Shown here: positions 47,001 through 57,703 of the stretch, in pieces
Layout of the letters: each line of letters opens with the position of its first letter
Numbering within the stretch: the stretch's first letter is position 1
Assembly: GCA_009869945.1 (NCBI GenBank)
Contig: WIXG01000008.1
Span: 549,465 to 613,464 of the forward strand
From: Mesaphorura yosii
Taxonomy: Eukaryota; Arthropoda; Collembola; Poduromorpha; Tullbergiidae
DNA: 64,000 nt
Direction of reading: 5' to 3'
Translations under genes and position numbers: made by a program
The notes under the pieces: model-generated
Seen by the model: only the letters and a program-made list of their open reading frames with translations
Told to the model about the DNA's origin: nothing
Database searches by the model: none

Positions 47001-50000
47001 TGGCTGATGAGGAGACTCGTGAACTTGCCACCCTTCTCGGAAAATTCAGGAATGTTGAACACGATTTGGATACTCTTCGAGGACAATTGGTATGTTTTGA
47101 ATTCTTCTTTAAAAGGTAATGAATGTGTAGGTCAGTCGTAGATGATACATGACAATACATTCACAGGAAGAAGAGTCTGAACAAAAATCAGTGTTGCAGC
47201 AACAAATCTCTCGTGCCAATGCTGAAGCCCAATTGTACAAGACCAAGTACGAGACCGAAGGATTGTCAAAGACCGAGGAACTTGAAATCGCCAGGTAAAT
47301 ATGATCTTTAGCCGGTCACTGGAGGAAAGGGAAAATGCACGACGGACTTTTTCTTGCATTACAGAGGCAAGCTTCAAGCTCGTTTGGCTGAGGCCGAGGA
47401 AACAATTGAGTCGCTCAGTCAGAAGGCGCCTTCACTGGAGAAGACCAACCAGAAGTTGACCGCACAATTGGACGAAATGGCTGCTGATGTCGACAAGAGC
47501 CGCACGTTGGTTGCCCAGATGGAAAAGAAACAAGCGTACTTCGACAAGATCATCAACGAATGGAAGGCCAAGGTTAACGACTTGACGATTGAGTTGGACG
47601 CGTCCAGAAAGGAGGCCAGAAACTACTCAACTGAGCTCTTCCGCGTGAAGACAATTTATGAGGAGAACGCTGAACAAATTGAAATTGCAAGACGTGAGAA
47701 CAAGAACTTGGCTGAAGAAACCAAGGACTTGGTCGACCAAATCACTGAGGGTGGTCGCAACATCCACGAGATTGAAAAACAACGTAACCGTCTGCAAATC
47801 GAGAAGGAAGAGTTGGTCGCTGCACTCGAGGAAGCTGAGTCTGCTCTTGAGCAAGAGGAGAACAAAGTTTTGCGAGTGCAACTTGAGCTTTCTCAAGTTC
47901 GCCAAGAAGTTGATCGCAGGCTAACGGTAAGAAACAAGTTTATTAAGTTATGTAATAATAAAGTAAGTAATACCTTTAACGAGCTTATTAAGTTCAAGCT
48001 ATCAAGTTAAATAGTAATAAGTTACTGAACGGAAACCCCTTATACAAGGACATATTAGTAGCAGACGCAGTTAATCAGATTCGTCTTCCTCTGTATACGA
48101 ATTATCCCCAAAATCTTCCAAGTCAATGTGAACTCCCGTCTTCGGGTTTAGCAAGTTCGTACAGCTGCTGTATTTCGCCTTCGTTAATGTGCAGTGTCAT
48201 GTAATGAAGGAACTCGTCTTCACTGTTGTGTTCATCCGTGTATCCACGATTCATGTATTCCGGACAGATGACAGGGTGATTGTGCAGACCTTCTAGCTCT
48301 GGTGTGCTTCTGGGCAGCGAGGACTCTTCCCTGCTTCCTATTGAATAGCCTAAAGACGCAGGAATTACTTGATAACTTGCTACAAAGCCCGGTCACTGAA
48401 TGAATGGCGAGAATGAATTGTCAACATTGGGTCGGGGCACCACTCAATATAGCGCGATAACACCGCCTGACCATGGCGGACATGCTTGTGAAAACCGTTT
48501 TTTTAAATATTAATTAGTTCCAGAGGAATAGTGTGGCAAGCAAGCAAGAATAACTTCAAGAGCATTATAAGAGGTCGGATTCTCACGTAGATTATACTTG
48601 CTTTCTCAATACTGTCAATGAAAAGTGGAACTTACACCTCGGTTTAAGAATGACTTTCCAATGCTTATCATGTTTGGGCGCTGAATGTTTCAAAGCCGCA
48701 CTGGCTACACTTAAAAACCTGGCCAACATTTTCACGAGCTGCGGTGCACTTCATGTCAGACAACTTGGCTTGTTGCTTCTTCTTTTCGGGATTCTTCCTA
48801 CACCCTGCCCTATTTATCTTCAAATACCTCGGGTCGTCCTTTCTCCATGCTCTCTTGCGCTTGCCAAGTCGTCGAAAGTCTTACCACAAGAACCATTAGT
48901 GCACTGATATGATGACCCAGATCTTACCAGGTAATGGTTGTTTACCAAAGCCGAAGATCTTAGGTTCGACTGGCATTGCTTGTGGAACTCGAATATTTGG
49001 ACGCTCACTCACTGAGGAATTTTAATTTAATTCAGACAAGAACAACAGCAGTAGAGCAATTAAATTCTTGTCATCACAGCTTATACTCAGTGAAAAGAAA
49101 AAACGAATTATATGAACGGCTTGATGGCTAATCAATTTGTATACCTTTCTTGATTACTCAGGAGAAGGAAGAAGAGTTCGACAACACCAGAAAGAATCAC
49201 CAACGCGCCCTTGACTCAATGCAGGCCAGTTTGACGGCTGAGGCGACTGGCAAGAACGAGGCACTGAAGATGAAGAAGAAGCTTGAGTCGGACATCAATG
49301 AGCTGGAAATTGCTTTGGACCACTCGAACAAGGCAAATGCTGAGGCACAGAAGATGGTCAAGAAATACTTGCAACAACTGAAGGAACTGCAACAAGCCGT
49401 TGAAGAAGAGCAACGTGCTCACGATGCCGCCAGAGAAGAATACGGCATTGCGGAACGAAGAGCTCATGCTTTCGGCAATGAATTGGAAGAATCACGAACT
49501 CTGTTTGAGCAAGCCGATCGTGCAAGAAGAATCACTCAACAGGAATTGCAAGACGCACGTGAACAATTGAATGAACTCAGCGGACAAGTTTCTGCCCTCG
49601 CGTAAGTTATTTTCTTTTGGAAATTAAAACTTGCTACCAGGCAGTGAACTTCTCTTTTATTCCACTATTTGTTTGACATGCGCGAGTTTGACAAATCGTA
49701 ATCTAAAATGTAGTATTGTTGCTAATATTATTTTCAGAGGCGCCAAGAGGAAATTGGAAGGACAACTTCAAACTTTGCACGTAAGCTATTGATATGTTCT
49801 ATTGTATTTTCTATTGATATATCGGTAGACTCCGGAATTCGGTTTCAATGAACGATGAATTGTTTTTACAGAGTGATTTGGAGGAGATTTTGAATGAGGC
49901 CAAGAGCTCTGAGGAGAAGGCGAAAAAGGCGATGGTTGACGCTGCTAGATTAGCTGATGAATTGAGAGTAGAACAGGAGTATGCGCAGTCACAAGAGAGA

Positions 50001-50915
50001 GCAAGAAAGGAAATGGAGGGTCGTGCTATTGACCTTCAGCAACGTCTCGAGGTTGCCGAGAGAGATGCTCTTAAGGGAAGCCAGAGAATTGTTGCTAAGC
50101 TCGAGTCTCGCTTGCGAGGCCTGGAGCAAGAACTCGATTCTGAGCAAAGAAACCACGCGAATGCCCAGAAGAATGTCAGGAAATGCGACCGCCGTGTTAA
50201 GGAACTCACGTTCCAGTCCGAGGTACGTGTTTATTTAAACATTTTCAGCCATGGTTTTGAGTTATTGTGATCAAAGTAATTGATAATACTTTGATTATTT
50301 AAAAACCAAAACCGAGATATGAAATAATAGGGGTTTGCCGGTACAACTTACCGAAAAAACAATTTATTGAATTGTCAAAACAAACAGTTTGCCCGGACGC
50401 CGCAATGCTTCAAGCAATAATCTGCATGTATAAACAACCCAAAAATTCATACAATAATGGTTTTATTGCAGTCATGATTCCTTGCACATTATGATTAATT
50501 ACTAATTCATTCTTAACCAATAGGAAGACCGAAAGAATTACGAGAAGATGCAAGACCTCACCGACAAGCTTAACCAAATGCTCAAGACCTACAAGAGGCA
50601 GATTGAGGAAGCGGTAAGTTAACTAGCATTGAAACTCTTGTAATTGGAAATTACAATTTAATACTATGATGCTGTTCGTGATTCCGCAGGAAGAAATTGC
50701 TGCTCTCAACTTGGGTAATTTTAATTAATTAATTATCCATTTGTCATTACTTGCCATTTGTCATTATTAATTTTTCTTCTTTACTTTTCTTTTCAGCCAA
50801 GTTTTCCAAGGCTCAGGCAGAATACGAGGAGGCGGCTGAGCGCGTTGAGGCTGCTGAGAATGCATTGGTTAGACTTCGCGGTGGCAAAGGAATTCGAGCT
50901 CCGTCTGTTTTGTAA
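35064..50915 (+). CDS. Mhc: muscle myosin heavy chain (class II)
   Basis: About 41 coding exons totalling 1,933 aa with one loop-2 exon. Coding ends include 35064–35166, 36897–37003, 37095–37235, 37303–37439, 37514–37533, 37614–37641, 37705–37804 … 50797–50915. Motor landmarks are [30 protein letters not shown]-loop GESGAGKT, switch [15 protein letters not shown], switch [12 protein letters not shown], relay [19 protein letters not shown]1/SH2 region [19 protein letters not shown] and [14 protein letters not shown] at the neck–rod junction. From exon 27 on it is a continuous heptad coiled-coil rod, ending [12 protein letters not shown] with a short tailpiece. The protein forms thick filaments and hydrolyses ATP against actin. 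Introns of 35.2–36.9, 38.8–39.4, 41.3–42.0, 44.0–46.1 and 47.9–49.2 kb carry foreign coding remnants. AATAAA at 50958. Confidence 0.96.
35417..36625 (-). mobile_element. decayed element copy 1 with GIY-YIG-like domain, in myosin intron 1
   Basis: Antisense to myosin. It begins at an ATG (36625, [12 protein letters not shown]), then shifts frame into [15 protein letters not shown] and again into [14 protein letters not shown] conserved block [20 protein letters not shown] … [20 protein letters not shown] ends at an intron donor near 36188; the 3' site near 36099 resumes at WERFVP. Further on come [16 protein letters not shown] and [25 protein letters not shown]. The last part resembles the Cys motif and start of the GIY-YIG module of Penelope-like elements. 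Several frame breaks show it is dead. It aligns with copy 2 at 44.3–45.6 kb. The family name is unknown to me. Confidence 0.6.
36501..36536 (-). repeat. 9-base tandem repeat, four units
   Basis: Four perfect head-to-tail copies of TTTGTTCGC (plus strand) inside the N-terminal coding part of element copy 1. In the element frame they encode a repeating Glu-Gln-Ser. Copy 2 lacks them, so this is a local slippage expansion. Confidence 0.85.
38930..39217 (-). CDS. antisense C2H2-like finger gene or fragment in a myosin intron
   Basis: From ATG 39217 on the minus strand, [18 protein letters not shown] leads into a finger-like [16 protein letters not shown] with GKHVRIH, then a basic tail to a donor CCACCTC|GTAAGT. 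A possible second exon near 38970 adds about ten residues to a stop. It lies in the intron between myosin exons 13 and 14. Related in pattern to the candidate at 48.1–49.0 kb. It could be a nested gene or a captured fragment. Confidence 0.3.
40948..41000 (+). other. Mhc: myosin loop-2 exon, version a
   Basis: A 53-base exon flanked by CTCTAG and GTAATT that encodes [18 protein letters not shown], the actin-binding loop 2 and start of the following helix. It enters and leaves in the same phase as version b, and both can join exon 19 (ending GGGKG) to EQLNNLM in exon 21. Confidence 0.85.
41265..41314 (+). other. Mhc: myosin loop-2 exon, version b
   Basis: A 50-base exon flanked by AAACAG and GTTGGT that encodes [17 protein letters not shown]. 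Including both a and b would put the frame out (53 + 50 is not compatible with the phase), so the two must be alternatives. Version b, with FATVSS, is closer to the fly loop 2; version a, with FQTVSALYR, resembles other muscle myosins. Confidence 0.85.
41366..41903 (-). other. antisense open segments in a myosin intron
   Basis: Three successive open stretches on the minus strand (about 41903–41715, 41712–41527, 41581–41366) in the intron between loop-2 exon b and exon 21. They read like protein (for example [20 protein letters not shown] and [20 protein letters not shown]) and are separated by frame breaks or tiny introns. No family recognised. Probably a decayed insertion; chance cannot be excluded. 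Confidence 0.25.
44297..45572 (+). mobile_element. decayed element copy 2 with GIY-YIG-like domain, in myosin intron 30
   Basis: Sense to myosin, in the 2.1-kb intron 43979–46092. Exon 1 (44297–44699) has a good CCATGG start and encodes a charged head, then [20 protein letters not shown] and [20 protein letters not shown], ending at a GTAAGG donor; a 75-base intron leads to WERFVP at 44775. A stop near 44992 and a frame change through [14 protein letters not shown] precede the C-terminal part: [56 protein letters not shown]. That part resembles the Cys motif plus GIY-YIG nuclease module of Penelope-like retroelements. No reverse transcriptase is seen. Broken frames indicate a dead copy. Confidence 0.6.
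48123..48960 (-). CDS. antisense two-exon finger-type gene candidate in a myosin intron
   Basis: In the 1.2-kb intron 47927–49161. An upstream open segment has [20 protein letters not shown] to a donor (CCCGAG|GTATTT, near 48828). The next exon (48349–48123) follows a TCTTTAG acceptor in the correct phase and reads [40 protein letters not shown], ending at a stop. The finger pattern matches the smaller candidate at 39 kb. No clear ATG was found, so the 5' end is unknown. It may be a nested gene or a retained mobile fragment. Confidence 0.33.
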
Positions 50916-50957
50916 AAGCATATTTTTGTCCTCACTGGGCTTTAACTTGCAATGCGA

Positions 50958-50963
50958 AATAAA
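50958..50963 (+). promoter_or_regulatory. polyadenylation signal of myosin heavy chain
   Basis: AATAAA 43 bases after the myosin stop codon. Confidence 0.7.
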
Positions 50964-52577
50964 CTAAAAAATTCAAAAACGTACTCATCCCGTCGATGTC
51001 TCTGTTTCTGCTTTTCGGTTCCCTACAATTAGATTAGAATTAGTTTGTGTGCTTTAGTGGTAGCCAAATAATTCGGACTTTTTTGTTTCCCAGCCCTTTG
51101 ATTCGGAACTTCAGCAATGATTGGAAATAAATGTGCTTATGATGGATAATGCCTGCCACAGTTGAGCTTCTCTTATTTATGCCTTAACGCCAGCCAAAAT
51201 GAGACCAATGAATTATGAGATCTAAATATGTCCGCCTCCGGTTTTGGCAACTGCCCAACGTACCTTTGGTCCGGTCCCAACAAATATACAGCCCGGCGGT
51301 AGCTGCACGTTGATAATATCCTGGCCCTCAACACTTGAGCTCATTAAACAACGTTCCAAATTCCGGTTTGATTGGCTATTTTTGTACGCGTCTGCTTTTT
51401 GGCCCAATATGCAAAAATCCAAGGCCTGCAGATGGTTCCCATTGCACTAATGTAATGCGTACTGCGGGCTTAATCAAAAGGTGTCAATTGATTAAATGCA
51501 AATGCTCGTTGGGGAGCCACTCGAATTGATGTCCGGCTGCGGCTGAAGGCGGTGTCGCTGCATTTGTGTATTGTGCTCTAGTCTTCCTGGCCCCGGAGCT
51601 GAAATCCGACTTTCAACATTCAATTCCAAAGCTGAATTGAAATGCTCAGTCTTTTGAGTCCGTTGTCCAAGATGTAAACTTAAAGATGAGACTAATTTCG
51701 GAATGGACGCAATCTCACGTCGCCGTGAACGTAAACGTGAGACACATGCAACGTATCAGCCTTTACTTGTGTTTATTTAACATGTAGCATAACGTACATA
51801 TAAGGCAAGCGTACCGAAGAAGCGTTTATTGACCCTTCTCAAGCCAACTTGAAGTTGCCAATACTTGAGCAGTGCAGCGGTGGTAGCACACCCAGGAGGC
51901 TTGGTGCTGGATCACTCCACCATCTGCATCCCGTGTATTAGTATTAAGCAGTGAGCAGTGGTAAGTGCTATCTACTGTAAACAAAGAGGTAAAATGAGTC
52001 CCAAGGATTCGAGTACTACAAAGAACTCTGTCCTTTGACGCAACAACAAATATTTGAAATGTCCAAATTCTTTGGTTTTTTAATCTTCCAAATTAAAATT
52101 AATGCTGATTTGGGGGTGAGATTCCCGTAATCAAGACTTTGTGACCCTTGGTAGTCTTCTGACGTAATTTTTATCACTGTGCCGTGCTTCAAGACTTCGA
52201 CTTGCGTGTTTGATGTTGTACGTGTAATTCAGTTTGTAGCGTGTAAGCCATACAATTAATCCCAAGGTCGACTATACGTCGACAAAAAGTTGTTGGGTTG
52301 ACTGATTGATGCTCTGGAGCCTCAGCGTTAGAAGTCAATAGCCGCTTGTGGTGTCAATTTGACAGTAACTGCAAATGAATGCTGTAAAATTGCACCAATT
52401 CCGTCCATGTAAGTCCAACAAAATTGTACTGTCAAATAAATGTCATGCACATATCAAGAGCCAATGATAATCATTTCAGACAAAATGTGGCTGAAGCTCC
52501 TGGAGCATGAGATTATCATTGAATTAATGTGTGATCGATGATACGAAATTAAAACCCCTGTCATCACTCGGACTCAC
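50964..52577. other. intergenic region
   Basis: No coding frame that I can support. The 3' half should hold the promoter and 5' UTR of the zinc-finger gene. Confidence 0.4.
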
Positions 52578-55500
52578 ATGATGGATAGTAAGTTTTTTCA
52601 TCACAAATGATCCCATTTTCTCATGCAAAGCACCTGGAAAGGAATGCGTCACAAAGTAGAAATCGACTACGGAAGAGATTCGCAAAACTGGGCGTGCTTT
52701 GCATAAATTTCCATGATCTGTTGGATTATGCTTCTACTCTCACTTCCATTTTGCACAGGCAATAATTTGAGCCTCTACAATTCAACTGTTGTGTCTCAGC
52801 ACCAGCAGAATGGCAATTTTGAGATCGACACTAAATTCTTTCAAGTAAATTCATTTGGACCGCCTGCTACAAGCGAAAATCAATTGCAAGACAAGATGCT
52901 CAACCCAAACACAGTTCAGCCGCCCCAGCCGTTACAAAACACGACATACTATTGGAGTGAGTTCAACCAACTTGGCCCTTCGAATCCGAATTGGGGATAC
53001 TCGTACCCGAACTACTCTATGCCTCAACCGCCATCAGCAGTACCGGTGTCTGATTATGTCTCCAGTCAAGCTGGACCTCAGGCTGCAGTGGGTCCTTCCT
53101 TCCATCCAGCTGAACACCAGAATGCAGCCATGACAAACAATCCTGGTTCTCCATATTTTCCGTCACAAGCAATGCACGCTCAGGCCAACTTTCACCCCGT
53201 ACAAAATGATGTGACCAACCCTGGATCCAGACATTCAGCTTTCCAGTATGTTCACAGTACAAGTATGCATGGTGCAATTAAACCTGAGACTATTAATGAG
53301 ACTGATATGCAAACCATTCGAAGTGCCCAAGAACTCGATTCGAACCAAAGGTGATTTTATTTGAGTAACATTATTTATAGTACTAGCATGTAATTTAATT
53401 CAAAGCTAAAATTTTACATCTCTAATAAATTGTAATTTGCAGGAATGTCGGCATGAGTCCAGGAGGAGCAGCAAACCAAAACGCGCAAACTATGCAAACA
53501 AACAGTAAACCGTCAAAATCTTCGACTCCGCGAAGGCGCAGTACCGGTGTTAGTACAAAATCGAGCACGTCTTCAAGTGAACGTCAAAACAATGGTGGAA
53601 CTTCGGCTGAAAGTTATGAGTGTAATATATGCAACAAAGTTTACGAACATCGAGATTCTTTGCGACGGCACAAACGTGACTTCCACAAAATAGAAGTTGC
53701 TAGTGCGAAACCGAGAGGACAACCGACCGATTTTCAATGTGACATATGTGGTAAATATTTGTCGAATAGATGTAGCCTCAAGAGACACAAAAAGAGTGCC
53801 CTTTGTAGCAAGACATTAGAAGCAGCCGAAAATAGCAACTCGCAAACTAAAACCGACAACGCAATGTTAAGTTCCAGTGAAGTTTCCAATGAAAATCTAA
53901 CACAAAGTAGTTACGATAGTGAAAAATTAACTTTTCATGGCCAAGACGGCACGACGGGCAGTAAACCAAGTACGTCTCAACAACTGAACGGAGAAATTAA
54001 GAAGTCGAAGCCAAAAGTAGCAAATGACAAACAGTTTGCTCAGAATGGAAAGTCTGAATCATGTCACATATGCAATAAAGAGTTCGCGAATCGACGTGGC
54101 CTTGGCAAGCATTTGAAACGTGTTCACAATGGAGAAAGCAAATTAACCAAAAAAGAACTCAAGCAAATTGCTCAACAAAAACGCATTGAGGCGGTTAAGA
54201 CCGGTGAAAATCATTCCGTACCGAATCCAGCTGACAATCAAACTAAGAGTGAAGCCATTACAATAATCCATGAAGAGCCGAACCCAGAATTCTCACCAAA
54301 TCTTTTCTCTGAGCCGGTTCAACATAACTACGACACTCACAATTCTCAAGACGCTATTCACGTTATGAGTGTGACAGAGAATTCTAGCTCGAGCAAAGAA
54401 GTAGCATCGACTGCTGCAGGTGGCATCACGCCGAACCCGACAGATAAGGATATTAAGAAATGTGATGTTTGTAACAAAGTTCTGAAAAAAGTTAACATTG
54501 CGAGACATATGAAATCTGCTCATAAGCTGGAGGCTGATGAAAATTCGGACTCTAAAATGAAGTACGCGAAAGTGGAATGTAACTATTGCCAGGCAGTGAT
54601 GCTGAAAGGAAACCTTCCACGACATAAACGATCACACCATAAGCTTGAATACGAGAAAGAAAAGGAAATGCAAGGAAGTCCGAGTTCTGTTGAAATACCG
54701 AAATCAGCCAAGAAGGCCAAGTATGATGCTCCTGCAAGTAACGGGGACGGAAACTTTAGCAATGAGTAAGTACTAAGCAATATTATAAAGCGCTAAATGC
54801 TCTTATGTCAATCTACCCACATCGTAATTCTCTGATCCCTACGTTTCAGGTATCGCCCTAACCATGAGATAAAGCAAGAAGCTCACCAGTTTCATACTCC
54901 ATGGTCAGACGGACCTCAAACGCAAGGAATTAACGTCAACCAATCGCATGACTTCAGGAATGTGAATGATGTGACCGGGATGCAAGTTCAACAATACCCA
55001 CTCGTGTCACAAGCTCCAAACAATGCTGAAGTGCCGATGAGCAATTTAGATTACAGAAACTTCAACCCCGTGGTAGCGGATGACCAGAATCGGATGACTT
55101 TTATTCAACACGCGAATAATCCACCGATGGATGTGTTAGGGTACAACCATATTAGCAATGCAGACCCAGGACAGCCTCATTTGCCGTACGGTCAACCTCC
55201 GAATCACCTTGGAATAAACATGCTAGACTACGGAAATCTCGACAGACCGGACGCATATAATCCAGTTATGTTTGCTCAAGCTCCAAATTTGGACATGATG
55301 GATTATTCTTTGGGCAATGAAAATCCACAGCGGCAAGAGCTGCAAATGTTCTCGCAAGTTCCAAGCCATCCTGACTTGGATTTGTTGAATTATCGTCACA
55401 TGGATGGCACAGACGTGCGAGATCGAGATGGCCAAATGTTATTATTCCCTTCAAATGACCAGAATCTGAATTTACTGAATTTCGGAAGCGTTCATGAGAA

Positions 55501-56247
55501 CTTGATTGATATTCACCAGCAGAGCCAGCCACCAGTATTTCAGCCTCCACCTCCAAGTAATCCAGACTTACAAAACTACAGGCATCTAGAAAGTACCGTC
55601 CAAGCAAGTGACTTGAGTTTGAACGTTGCAATACCTGGAAACAATACCAAGCAAAAGTAAGCTTTTGAACACTGCACATTTAGAATTTCTTTGTGTTTCC
55701 TTTATCTAGTAAAGTACAATGTTATTAATTTCTTTGTAGCCCTGCCTCAGACACTTCGGAGTGTCCAATCTGCGAGAAAATGGTTCCAACGGCCGAACTG
55801 TACCAACACAAGATAAGTCACGAACTCATTTGTCACATCTGTGGCAAAGACGACATTCGACTTCCGGACGTGCCAGCACACGGGCAGACGCATGTGGCCA
55901 GTCTTGACTGTGAACTCTGTGGCTACAAAGCCCAGGCAAAAATCAAGTTGTGGGAGCACATGAACTGTCATCTCCGGATTAAACCGTTGATCTGTTTGGA
56001 GTGCGGTTGGTCGTTTGGAAACAGCGGATCTGTGCAATACCACATGAAATCGCAGCATTCTTCTCCTGCCGACTTGTTTAAGTGCGACCACTGCGAGAAG
56101 ACTTTCGTCACGGAGCAAGCCAAACGAGGACACGAGCTATCTCATTACGGCACAACTTGCCCATTTTGCAAGCAGGAATTTCCACGTAAGAAGGATCTTG
56201 CGGATCATATTAAGGCGGATCACCGACGTAAACGACAAGCATCTTAA
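52578..56247 (+). CDS. C2H2 zinc-finger protein with eleven fingers
   Basis: Five exons (52578–52587, 52759–53350, 53443–54765, 54850–55656, 55740–56247) give 1,079 aa in frame, starting MMDSNNLSLYN from a tiny first coding exon. The first 200 residues are Pro/Gln/Asn/Tyr-rich. Five fingers follow in exon 3 (for example YECNICNKVYEHRDSLRRHK, FQCDICGKYLSNRCSLKRHK, KKCDVCNKVLKKVNIARH). Exon 4 is a disordered stretch with a recurring N/D-L-x-x-L/M-x-Y/F pattern. Exon 5 carries six closely spaced fingers (SECPICEKM … TTCPFCKQEFPRKKDLADHI). It is probably a nuclear DNA-binding regulator; target and orthologue are not recognised. The alternative start at 52713 is unlikely because a 3' splice site (TTGCACAG) lies inside that frame. 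Confidence 0.85.
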
Positions 56248-56678
56248 CGCTAAAATTGGGGGTTGCAATTGGTTGTATTTATCTGTTGTTGACTATTTCT
56301 TAGTTAAGGAAGCGGGAAACGGGATCTTTATTTGACTTAACTGAATCATATTTAAGATGTTTAAGAACAGCTTGTTAACCATATTTATGTATTTATTATC
56401 ATGTAGCATGACCTAATTTTTTTAGTTTTAATTACAGCATGACAAGCTAAAGGTGTAATGCATATTTTCTTAGCTGCACGGAACTCTCTGCCGACTCTTA
56501 TTTTTATGTGCAATTTTGCGTGATTGCATGCGTGTGAATTAATGTTATGCATTGTAAGTTATTAAGAGACGCCAGATTTTATACTGCAGATACAAATGGA
56601 ACGACTTGCTAAGTATTAAAATTGAATCTAAGAACCTTTGGTTAAGACGTTAAGGAAGTTGTTACGAGTAATGAGTTA

Positions 56679-56684
56679 AATAAA
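56679..56684 (+). promoter_or_regulatory. polyadenylation signal of the zinc-finger gene
   Basis: AATAAA about 430 bases after the stop codon. The next 1.0 kb up to 57703 shows no coding frame and should hold the promoter and 5' UTR of the titin-like gene. Confidence 0.55.
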
Positions 56685-57703
56685 TCCACTTTCATAGTGC
56701 CACTCTTTTACCTACTGCTGCTTGCTGAACATTTCATTCATTCATCTTCATATTTTGGCGTCAACTGCAATGCAATGTATCATTTCGCTGTTCTCTGTTG
56801 ATCTGTTACTCAGAGTCGATCGACTCCGGTGACAATGAATGAAAATAGCTTCTAGGTTCTTGTTCCTTCTCAGCCATGCATCTTGGCTGCGATGTCATGC
56901 CCTCATTTTTTACATCTGTGTCGAAATTGAGCCATGGACATGGCTTGGCATGTCTGCACCTACAAAGAAAGACTTGTGCATATTGCACTGCACACGATCG
57001 TGACATCGTGCCTGGCTCAGATTCCTGGTTGTACTCGCATCGCATTACAATAATTACAACGCTTCTGTCTGGTTTATCTGTGAACAGACGATCGGAGCAC
57101 TCTCGGAGCGAATCAGCGTATCAGACAAATTTAATTCAGCATACAGAAAGGAGGCAGGACAGGAACCAACCAATGTCGGTCTAATTTTAGAACCTCACTC
57201 AAGAATTCTGGAATAATAGAGAATAATCGCACCACCACAACACAGCGACATGCTGTGTACAACATGTAAAAATAAATGTACAAGATTCTAGTTGCTCCCG
57301 ACAGAATTTGGAGTGCCATGGGATGTGGTGGTGGAGGAATGATGCAGTAACGGACTGATCAGTTAATATTTATGTGTTCACCAACACACATATATGGCTA
57401 CTGAAAAAACGTCCGTTTCCCAATCCTTATCCTGACTCCCGTCCCATACTGATCCGGACCCGCACCTTCGCTGTGGTGCGCTACGGATTTTCTTTGCGTG
57501 TTTGTGTGTCTTGAAGAGATTTTTCCCCGCTTACATAAGAATCATGTTGTTTTGTTTGTGTTACGACGGCTTGAGCGACGCAAGTCCGACTTGACTCCCA
57601 ATACGAACGACGAAGATTCAGCCGAAGTTTAGAGAACAAAAAATTTTGTGAGTTTAAAATTAGGTCGGTGAAGTTTTTCTAAAAATAGGAAGTACGAAGT
57701 GAG

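Noticed and set aside
52713-52758. Signal-peptide-like start (MICWIMLLLSLPFCTG) for the zinc-finger protein.
   Set aside because: The stretch ends in a strong 3' splice site (CATTTTGCACAG), and an upstream ATG ATG GAT A|GT donor joins it in phase. A secreted zinc-finger regulator is also unlikely.
53017-53277. Minus-strand frames over the zinc-finger exons.
   Set aside because: Shadows of the coding strand, with no independent motifs.
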